This document shows positions 39,801 to 46,474 of a stretch of DNA of 58,594 nucleotides, piece after piece. The position numbers and the translations under genes were made by a program. The stretch comes from CAYUIS01 sp964444825 (GTDB taxonomy: Bacteria > Chloroflexota > Anaerolineae > B4-G1), in the NCBI GenBank assembly GCA_964444825.1, contig CAYUIS010000012.1:1-58594 (forward strand), read 5' to 3'. The number at the start of each line of letters is the position of its first letter. Positions within the stretch are counted from its first letter, which is position 1. The notes under the pieces are model-generated. The model did not search any database. It saw only the letters and a program-made list of their open reading frames with translations, and had not been told where the DNA came from.

Positions 39801-42626
39801 GACGTAGTAGACCAGCTCAGCGCCCGGGATGATTCTATTTGTGGCCGGACTGCTCAGACTCTTGTACACGTACATGTCTCGGGCGGGCTCGACGATGCTC
39901 TGTGTCCTGGCATCACCATTGTTGGTGTAGCTGGTCTCGCCATCAAGGGTGGATATCGTCACAGAGACTTGGGTAGTACCCGTGATGGCGTCACTCGCCA
40001 CGTGAGTATCCACGTAAAAGTACTGGTACCAGGAGGCGTAGCCTGAGCCAGGCGTGGGCACCGTTCCCAGATCCCAGACCACATCGTTGCCCATTATCGC
40101 GGGTGTCAGTCCACCGCCTGCTTGGGAGGGATAGTAAACGGTGTAAGTCACATAACTCACACCGGCAGGCAGCGTCAAGGTCATAATCGTACCAGTGGCC
40201 GAGATGTTGTTGGTGGTATACGCATAGATGGTGTAGCGCGTGTCATGATCCTGAACGATGGTGTCGTCGTAGCTCGAGAAATAGAGCGCTAGATCCGTGC
40301 CATCGGCCGTTGGCAGCATATCTTGCGGCAGTACGTCGTTCTGAACCCTGGGGGAGCTCCACGGTTCGCCAGCAGTCGCCTGGGCCATCGCGTGCAGCGC
40401 CTCCTGGCTTAGCACCGCTGGCTTTTCCCCGGCAAGGGCCAACTCATTGTCGGTAGTTAACAACTCCAACAGCGCATCCCCGATGCGCGGCTCGACCTGC
40501 TCAACTTCAGGTGTGCTCATCGTCTCATCTTGGCCTGGGACCTCGTTGCACTGCCCCTCGTCCAATGATGCAGCCGCCGAGTCCCAGCACCAGCTCAGGA
40601 TAAAGGGATGGACCCGGATGTTCTGATTTGCCAAGGCCAGGATGGTGCCCGCCAGGGCAAAGGGACCGCCATGAGGCGAGGCGTCGGTGAAGAGCCAGGC
40701 ATCGGCTGGCGGTTGGGTGACGCCGGGCACGGCCCGGAGCGCACCCAGTGACTCTTCGGGACAGTCGTCCCCGCCAGTGGCGACAAGGCTGTTGAGCCAG
40801 CTCTTGATCGTCTCGGAGTTGGTAGTGGTGCCCCGGACAGAAACAGAGTCCTTGAATGTGATCAATGACCAATTCCAGGGGACCCCACTAGCGGCCATCT
40901 GCTCCACCTTATTCAGGGCAACTTGCTTGACGTTGGCGATGTCATTACCCATACTGCCGGTGTCATCGATGACAAAGACAAAGTTGCGCACCGTCTTGAA
41001 CGTGACCTTATAGTCCCCCTTGGAGTCGCTGGTTCGCCCAACGACGACGATGCCCGTCTCCTTGTTGGCCGGATCGAGCCGCCAGATGCCACTCTCTCCG
41101 TCCTTGTTCCCATCCAGGCCCAGGCTCGTCTCGCTGTGGAACGCGCCATCCCGCAGCGTGATCAATTTGACGATAAAGTCAGTGCCATTGTCGCCGTCAA
41201 ACTCGACCACGACGTCGTACACAGAAGCGCCAGGGATCAGTTCAAAGTACCACTGACCATAGCGGTACAGTGTGTCGGGCGTGCCACCATTGACCGCGGT
41301 GTACGTCTTCTTGTTGTCGCTAGCAAAGATCTGATCCAGCCTCACCTGCTGCGTGTTGGCCTTGCGTATGGCCTCAGCGCCGGTGGGGAACCACTCCTTG
41401 GGCAAGACGGCGGCCGTCAGGAAATGGCCAAAGGCCTTGTTCATCGTATCGTAGTCGGCCTTGACCAGCACATCGTCAAACGCCTCATAGATCTTGTTCC
41501 AGTCGGCCTTCTCAGCCAGTTTCTGCCAGAACTTGAGGTTGATCTGGCGCGCGGTACCGGTGCCGCTCAGATCACCCGATTTGGTGTTATTGGCCAGGAA
41601 CCACCACCAGATGGCACCGTCATAGTCATTCGTCACCCCGCCACCCTCAGCGCTCGTGCTGGCGATGCCCCAGGAAGTGTGGGTCTGGAACCACTCCATA
41701 CGCTGCTTGATAAGATTCCAGGACCCATTACCCACAACTGCGGGATACTCCTTCCGCACCTGGTACTCTAGCCAGGCCGTCGAGCTCTCCAGAATCCAGA
41801 GCTTGTAGCCAGTGATCTTCATATAGGCAAGCTGGCTGGCATGATGGTACTCGTGCGCTATTGTGGACAGCAGCAGTGAGTCATCCGCCAGATTAGGAGC
41901 GACACCGATCGTGGTGAAAGTGCGGACAGCCCCCGCACTGTTATCGGGGTTGATGGAAAAGTCGCGCGTGTTGCCGAATGCGCCGCCCAAGTCGTGAATA
42001 AAGACCTGGTATTTGACCTTGTCCTTGCTGGCCCCAGCCTTGTAGCCCCAGCTTGTGATCTCAGTGTCGTAGGATTTGCCCAGATAGTCCAGGACCTTGG
42101 CCGCATAGGTATGGGTGACGTGATCGTTTGGATAGGTCGCGGTCGGAGTTGTGGTGTAGTGGACCTCAAAGTGGGCATCACTGATGACCTCGGTCAAGTG
42201 CGCGACCCGATCGGCAGCAACGGCATTGAGCGTGAGCTGGTCCTCAGCGCTGAGCCGTTGTGTGACATCGAAGAGAAAAAGCTGCGCCCTGAACCCGTTT
42301 ACTCTCGGGTCCTCGCCAGCGTCGGTGATGGCAACATCCGCTTCAGGTCCGTAGGCCAGATCGCGGATAGTCATCCCAACGCCGGACGGTTGCTCGGCCA
42401 TTTGGGGTCGCCAGACCAAGAAAGTCTGAGCCACGGCCTGTCTTTCCTCCGCTGTCTCGGCCTTCGATAGAACGCGCTCAAACAACTCCAGATCCGACGG
42501 CGGTTGTGCATCATTGGGTAACCCTGAGCTGGCAATACTTAGCGCCGCAAACACGGTCGCCAAGAGTGCAATCGCAAGTATAGCCGATATGCCTAACCTC
42601 TTGTAAATCCCTAGTCTAGTATGCAT
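36891..42626 (-). CDS. Large secreted protein: HEYHH peptidase-like, vWA and DUF11 repeats, YLPL tail
   Basis: A 1911-residue exported protein. A signal peptide (about 1-35) precedes a region with a putative zinc-peptidase motif HEYHH (258-262) and a glutamate about 15 residues later (LWILESSTAWLEY). A vWA domain (about 545-720) has a MIDAS-like site VIDDTGSMG. At least five DUF11-type or related adhesin-like repeats start near 917, 1046, 1174, 1553 and 1659, with PGAELVYYVSYQNYGNAPASDV as an example. A PKD/Ig-like domain (about 1810-1895) and the tail YLPLVLRN complete it. GGAGGATGAA just before the ATG at 42626 fixes that start over an upstream TTG. It is likely a cell-surface or released protein; proteolytic activity is only suggested by the HExxH motif. 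Confidence 0.85.
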   Translation of the reverse strand: MHTRLGIYKRLGISAILAIALLATVFAALSIASSGLPNDAQPPSDLELFERVLSKAETAEERQAVAQTFLVWRPQMAEQPSGVGMTIRDLAYGPEADVAITDAGEDPRVNGFRAQLFLFDVTQRLSAEDQLTLNAVAADRVAHLTEVISDAHFEVHYTTTPTATYPNDHVTHTYAAKVLDYLGKSYDTEITSWGYKAGASKDKVKYQVFIHDLGGAFGNTRDFSINPDNSAGAVRTFTTIGVAPNLADDSLLLSTIAHEYHHASQLAYMKITGYKLWILESSTAWLEYQVRKEYPAVVGNGSWNLIKQRMEWFQTHTSWGIASTSAEGGGVTNDYDGAIWWWFLANNTKSGDLSGTGTARQINLKFWQKLAEKADWNKIYEAFDDVLVKADYDTMNKAFGHFLTAAVLPKEWFPTGAEAIRKANTQQVRLDQIFASDNKKTYTAVNGGTPDTLYRYGQWYFELIPGASVYDVVVEFDGDNGTDFIVKLITLRDGAFHSETSLGLDGNKDGESGIWRLDPANKETGIVVVGRTSDSKGDYKVTFKTVRNFVFVIDDTGSMGNDIANVKQVALNKVEQMAASGVPWNWSLITFKDSVSVRGTTTNSETIKSWLNSLVATGGDDCPEESLGALRAVPGVTQPPADAWLFTDASPHGGPFALAGTILALANQNIRVHPFILSWCWDSAAASLDEGQCNEVPGQDETMSTPEVEQVEPRIGDALLELLTTDNELALAGEKPAVLSQEALHAMAQATAGEPWSSPRVQNDVLPQDMLPTADGTDLALYFSSYDDTIVQDHDTRYTIYAYTTNNISATGTIMTLTLPAGVSYVTYTVYYPSQAGGGLTPAIMGNDVVWDLGTVPTPGSGYASWYQYFYVDTHVASDAITGTTQVSVTISTLDGETSYTNNGDARTQSIVEPARDMYVYKSLSSPATNRIIPGAELVYYVSYQNYGNAPASDVVLTDTLPAATTFITSTSYTSMTVDGQSLVWDLGTVDAGAYGWFYVYAQVDGGALPGTVLTNTVVITTSDVDEGNYQDRAIQINTVVSPTVDVYVDKSLSNPGSNDVIPTAELQYYVYFRNFGNTAARDVYLTDTLPSELKFITATRTVSLTVEGNTLSWEIGSLDPDYYGSFYIYAQVLTNTAIGTVLTNTVVITTTDLDEGLYQTRDVQVNTVVTPAIDLGVSKSPEYDLFLPGENITYTISYGNWGNWSATDVRITDTVMAGLEYYSSTLAPISVDGQQVVWDLGAVENGDYGVLDLYARQTRSFGMGDNITNVVKIGGLGAEDRYAANNSSQAWAAIGERDGLLAGGAPYVQIAEGTGGHYLELRSVRGDPVAMANAADIVFTEMSSDAALDRRFFDPGHSNPHTETYSVRLDGFTGQANFFLNGRPGSNLGMALHGPGGLTIAGSSLLATAQTISHTVVGNSEYYRVYNPIPGVWQAVISGTGAFVFSASASTEIIVEYIGDTSLAIGAQAAALVRVEGPVASVAFSFVTAGGTLLQTVDLYDDGIHGDGTAGDGVYGGVWVPTSSESHYLKVVGTDTQGRPFERTDTTPIKSQGMSVVAPLGQTVLPGDTVTYTFAINNGGGSADTYNLTYESSQGWANTSGLPVAISVAAHGTQYVSVPVEVSSGAEPGSLDSLELSAISQSDANLGDSGVAFTTVAVVIDLSVEKQVNRTVVVPECTGVPCPPPMIVQAETIPVHGPVTYTIIYTNDGESVATGVTITDVLPSEVVYLSDDSGVAASWPAPATLVWSLPDLLANNTRSFNVRGWVSDLAAQEQVLTNSVKIATTGVETETTNNQAQASFIVRGEVPLPPYDVTVEGPTGGSLGSEYTFTATVNPGSAVVPITYTWEATDKGSASHPAGGASDAITFTWSTTGTKVITVTARNVGGRAVGFHSITIIKACRVYLPLVLRN

Positions 42627-42706
42627 TTCATCCTCCAAAGCCAAGTTATTGGCGAGAAGAGCTATCGATAAGCCTCACTCACAGTCTATGCATTCCACAA
42701 CCACGG

Positions 42707-43549
42707 TCACTGAACAATGACCGCATCTCCAACCAGGTTTGCGACTACTGTTGTCTCATATACGACCACCTCCCCTCGGCGTGTAGCCAGGCAGTGCCAT
42801 CGCTCCAACAAGCCGCCTAGCTCGCTCCAACTGTAGAAATCCAATCGGTATCCCTCATCTACCGCCTCGACCTCGGGCGGATAGACGGTGTCTTCGAACT
42901 GCCGTGGGTTGGTCCAGTAGCCATCCTCGAAGGGAATGTCGGCCGCTCCACGCAAGAGCAGCACCTGCCCCTGCCGACTCAACTGTAGATAAAGCTCGAT
43001 AATGCCAAGAGCCTGGGCTTGCCCGGCGATCGTCAGTCCTTCTGCTGCCATCACCGCGTTGAACTCGCCAGGCATTTCCCAGACTTGACCATCCCCACCG
43101 ACGGCAACCAACACCACGCGGGGCGGTAGGGTGTCGCGGACCGTGATCTCGACCACCCGATGCCGCTGCATGATGTCTGGTATCTCTGGCGGTGCGACGA
43201 GTCTGGCACCCAGTTCGACGTCTGTGACCTGGCTGGCTGCGGTCACCATTGCCCATTCGACCGCCAGTTCCTTGGCCTTGTCTGGAGCAATCATCTTGTC
43301 CTCCGGTCGTGGAGTCGCTGACCCAGACGTCACAGAGGGAGTGCTGGGCACAGAAGTGGATGTCTCCAGCGTACCGAGATACGGTGTGGCAGAGCCAGGA
43401 TCCTGCAAGGGATTCGAATATCGCGGAGTACACGCACTTCCAGATATAATGATCAACACGACAATCGCTGCTATCACAAGTGTGCAGTTTGGAAACGTGC
43501 AGCCATCAACTGTGACGCCGACATTACACAGGCGAATCATCTTGCTCAT
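42707..43549 (-). CDS. Putative lipoprotein of unknown function
   Basis: A 280-residue protein with a hydrophobic N-terminus (about 23-38) ending SGSAC, which is a poor lipobox, followed by a Ser/Thr/Pro-rich linker (about 45-85). The globular part (about 90-280) has no motif I recognise; RVVLVAVGGDGQVWEMPGEF and EDGYWTNPRQFEDTVYPPEV are its most distinctive segments. The start overlaps the end of the glycerate kinase gene by 26 bases, so it is likely cotranscribed. It may be an envelope protein; no function can be assigned. Confidence 0.65.
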   Translation of the reverse strand: MSKMIRLCNVGVTVDGCTFPNCTLVIAAIVVLIIISGSACTPRYSNPLQDPGSATPYLGTLETSTSVPSTPSVTSGSATPRPEDKMIAPDKAKELAVEWAMVTAASQVTDVELGARLVAPPEIPDIMQRHRVVEITVRDTLPPRVVLVAVGGDGQVWEMPGEFNAVMAAEGLTIAGQAQALGIIELYLQLSRQGQVLLLRGAADIPFEDGYWTNPRQFEDTVYPPEVEAVDEGYRLDFYSWSELGGLLERWHCLATRRGEVVVYETTVVANLVGDAVIVQ

Positions 43550-44855
43550 CTGCCACCAACAAGAAGAGTAGATCGTTCACATTTGTCCCAGTCGGGCCGG
43601 TGCGAATCAGATCACCGAGTTTACCAAAGAACGGATAGCTGTCGTTGGCCATCAGCGCCGCCAGGGGGTCAAGCCCGAGCGACCGGGCGCGCGCCACCGT
43701 CTCACCTGTGACCAAAGCACCTGCAGCGTCGGTCGGGCCATCGGTGCCGTCGGTGGCCAGTGCCATTAGCATCACGCCAGGCCAGTCCTCCAGCGCCAGG
43801 GCTGCCGCCAGCGCCAACTCCTGATTACGGCCACCCTTCCCATCGCCCCGGATCGTCACCGTGGTCTCGCCACCCCACACCAGGCAAGCGGGCGCGGGTA
43901 CAGGGTCACCGTGGCGTCGGACCCCCTTGGCCAGCGCCGCTGCCACCCGTGCCACTTCCCGCGCCTCTCCCTCGACGTAGGTACTCAACAGCAGTCCACT
44001 AAAGCCCAACTGACGGGCGCACTCCAACGCCGCCACCGCCGCCTGCCGGTTAGAGCCGACGATCACGTGGTGCACCTGCTCGAAAACCGCGTCGCCTGGC
44101 TTGGGCGTCTCTTGGAAAGGCACCGGGCGACCGGCCCAGATGGAATAACGATCCAGTATCCCCTGAGCGTCCGCTGTCGTCGTTGGGTCTGGCACGGTGG
44201 GACCCGAGGCAATCACGTCCAAGGGATCACCTACTACGTCGGAAAGAACGAGGGTGACCAGCCCGGCCGGGGCCGCCAAACGAGCCAGGTTGCCGCCCTT
44301 GAAAGACGAGCAGTGTTTGCGCACCGTGTTCAGCTCGTTGATCGTCGCTCCGGAGCGGAGCAACGCATCTGTGAGTTCCTGCAGATCATCCAAACCCAGA
44401 CCTGGCACCGGCAAGGTCAGCAAAGCCGAACCACCGCCCGAGATAAGGCAGACGATCAAATCACGCTCAGTCGCCCGGCGTGCCAGATCAGCGATGGCCT
44501 GCGCTCCACGCACCGAGTTCCCATCGGGCACTGGATGTCCTGCCTCCAGGACTTTTAAGCCGGACGGTGGAGGGCCAGAACCCATGTGACCGTACTTGGT
44601 GACGACCATACCACCCGTCAGACGATCACCCAGAACGTCGGCCACGGCGGCTGCCATTGACACAGCCGCCTTGCCTCCCCCAACGACGTATACGTGCTCG
44701 TATTCGCCCAGGTCGTAGGACCTGTCCCCAACGTAGACCAGATCTCCCTGACGACGGAGATGCTGGCGCACAACAGCACCGGGTTCGACCGCGGCGAGCG
44801 CAGAACGCTGCAACGCGACGGCCACGGCATACAGGTCTCGAACCGGGTTCACCAT
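43524..44855 (-). CDS. Glycerate 2-kinase (DUF4147/MOFRL type)
   Basis: A 443-residue enzyme of the class II glycerate kinase family. The N-terminal DUF4147 domain has VYVVGGGKAAVSMAAAVADVL, LEAGHPVPDGNS and LISGGGSALLTLPVPG. The C-terminal MOFRL domain (about 320-430) has VWGGETTVTIRGDGKGGRNQEL and LATDGTDGPTDAAGA. It phosphorylates D-glycerate to 2-phosphoglycerate, linking glyoxylate/serine-type pathways to glycolysis. GGAGGG stands about 10 bp before the ATG. It begins 4 bp after the stop of the solute-binding lipoprotein gene, a surprising partner unless that protein imports a related substrate. Confidence 0.92.
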   Translation of the reverse strand: MVNPVRDLYAVAVALQRSALAAVEPGAVVRQHLRRQGDLVYVGDRSYDLGEYEHVYVVGGGKAAVSMAAAVADVLGDRLTGGMVVTKYGHMGSGPPPSGLKVLEAGHPVPDGNSVRGAQAIADLARRATERDLIVCLISGGGSALLTLPVPGLGLDDLQELTDALLRSGATINELNTVRKHCSSFKGGNLARLAAPAGLVTLVLSDVVGDPLDVIASGPTVPDPTTTADAQGILDRYSIWAGRPVPFQETPKPGDAVFEQVHHVIVGSNRQAAVAALECARQLGFSGLLLSTYVEGEAREVARVAAALAKGVRRHGDPVPAPACLVWGGETTVTIRGDGKGGRNQELALAAALALEDWPGVMLMALATDGTDGPTDAAGALVTGETVARARSLGLDPLAALMANDSYPFFGKLGDLIRTGPTGTNVNDLLFLLVADEQDDSPV

Positions 44856-44859
44856 GTCG

Positions 44860-46368
44860 CTACTGCCCTCCTAAGCTCTGCACAGCGGTGGCAGCGGCCT
44901 CCTCGGGCGAATCCCGCCCTCGAAGCACAGCTCCCAGTGCATCCTGCATTGCTGGGCCCACGACCTCCAGCACGCGTGGATCGGGTGCCGGGACGGCAGC
45001 ATCCAGAACTCGTCGCAGTACCGCCCGGTCCGCGCTCGACACACCCCAATATCGCAGCGCGCTCCTGGTTGCTGGCAGATAGCCGCTCGCCTGTGTCCAT
45101 TCCCCGGTGTGGTCAGGAGCAAAAAGCCAGTTCAACAGTAACATCACCACCGACTGACGCGCCGGGGCATCGGCCACCACAGCCACGGCCCACACGTGAC
45201 GGGCAATGCTGTATGGATGTCCATCCTGAGTAGGTATCAGCGCTGGCGCAAAAGTCTCATCGGCCTCTAGCCAGTAGCGCCCTGCTCGGACGATGGCTAT
45301 GTCACCCTCCCCTAGTCTGAACCGTTCCCAGGCATGATCGCCATCACGCGTGTTCAATACCACATTCGGTGAAATGATCATCGAGACCGGCGGCAAGATG
45401 ACGGTCGGCGTGATCGTGACAAGGGCTGTCAACGGAACACTGGGAGAGATCCCAAATGAGGCCGTCAATAAACCCGTCGTGGTGATGAATGGCGTTGCCG
45501 TCATCGTCACCACTGGGGAGACGACCGGCGAGAAGGTGGCGGCACTGACACAGTCGCTATAGAATCCGAGCACGCTCACCATCACATCCTCATCCAAAGC
45601 CGGATTCCCTGCGCCATCGGTCAGGCTGCCGCCCGCCGCCAGGTACTGGATCAGCGTGGCGTCATTGACCTGACGATCACGCCCAGCGGCAGCGAACAGG
45701 AAGGATACAGGGGGGGAGATATACTGGGTCCACGATACAGGAGGCGAGTCAAGCAAGGCGGGACGATAGGCCAGGTGTTGTACATCGGCACCAATGACAA
45801 ACCCCATCGTCTGATCACCCACTGTGCCAAGTTCACTGGCAAAGGGAAACCGTTCGGCCATCTCGGCTTCGGCCAGGAGGGAATCGAGCGGCTGCAAAAG
45901 CCCCAGATCGGTCGCCGCCGCCAGATCGGCGACATCCAACACCAACAGATCGGGCATAGCCGAGGGCGCAGCGTCCCGGGCCGTGCGCAAAAAGTCGAGC
46001 AACCCACCCCGCCCATAAGCCATTTTAACCACCACCTCAACCTGAACATCGGGATAGGCAGCGCCAAAGTCGTCGAGCTGCTGCACAAGGACGTCCGCCC
46101 CAGGCTCGTCACCATACGGGTCCAGTTCCTCAGGCAGCCACAACTGAAGCGTAACGATCATCGGCTGTAGCTCCGGGGTAGGGGTAGGGCTGATGGTGGG
46201 CAGCGGGCTCTCGACCGGGAGTGGCGACACCGGGGAGGGCGACGGCGTCTCCCTGGCACACCCGATCACAGCCAGGAGAAGTACGGCGCACACTGTCCAT
46301 CGCCCCGTCGCCAGGATCACACGTCCGGCAACAGAACGATGAGGACAAGATAGAACCATAGATAACAT
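44860..46368 (-). CDS. Extracellular solute-binding lipoprotein (ABC sugar-type)
   Basis: A 502-residue lipoprotein. The signal peptide ends in VIGC (C37) and is followed by a Pro/Ser/Thr-rich linker. A family-1-type solute-binding fold follows: VTLQLWLPEEL, a first lobe with DLLVLDVADLAAATDLGLLQPLD, and a second with VRAGRYWLE and LNWLFAPDHTGEWTQASGYLPATRSAL. Residues about 279-336 are an unusual Thr/Pro/Val-rich insertion in the middle of the fold. No permease or ATPase gene is nearby. The ATG at 46368 is used, because GGAGG stands 4 bp upstream; a second ATG lies at 46359. It has its own promoter (46406-46434) and is followed by glycerate kinase and a putative lipoprotein. Confidence 0.83.
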   Translation of the reverse strand: MLSMVLSCPHRSVAGRVILATGRWTVCAVLLLAVIGCARETPSPSPVSPLPVESPLPTISPTPTPELQPMIVTLQLWLPEELDPYGDEPGADVLVQQLDDFGAAYPDVQVEVVVKMAYGRGGLLDFLRTARDAAPSAMPDLLVLDVADLAAATDLGLLQPLDSLLAEAEMAERFPFASELGTVGDQTMGFVIGADVQHLAYRPALLDSPPVSWTQYISPPVSFLFAAAGRDRQVNDATLIQYLAAGGSLTDGAGNPALDEDVMVSVLGFYSDCVSAATFSPVVSPVVTMTATPFITTTGLLTASFGISPSVPLTALVTITPTVILPPVSMIISPNVVLNTRDGDHAWERFRLGEGDIAIVRAGRYWLEADETFAPALIPTQDGHPYSIARHVWAVAVVADAPARQSVVMLLLNWLFAPDHTGEWTQASGYLPATRSALRYWGVSSADRAVLRRVLDAAVPAPDPRVLEVVGPAMQDALGAVLRGRDSPEEAAATAVQSLGGQ

Positions 46369-46405
46369 AATACCTCCGGGAGGCGATGCTCTTCCGATCA
46401 CCCCG

Positions 46406-46434
46406 ATTCTACCCCGCAATGTCGGCCCGCACAA
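46406..46434 (-). promoter_or_regulatory. Promoter of the solute-binding lipoprotein / glycerate kinase unit
   Basis: On the - strand TTGTGC (46434-46429) and TAGAAT (46411-46406) are 17 bp apart, about 40 bp upstream of the start at 46368, in the 106-bp space after the vWA gene. Confidence 0.6.
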
Positions 46435-46474
46435 GTTCAGAATCGGATGCCAGGCGTGGCCGTCGACATAGCCC

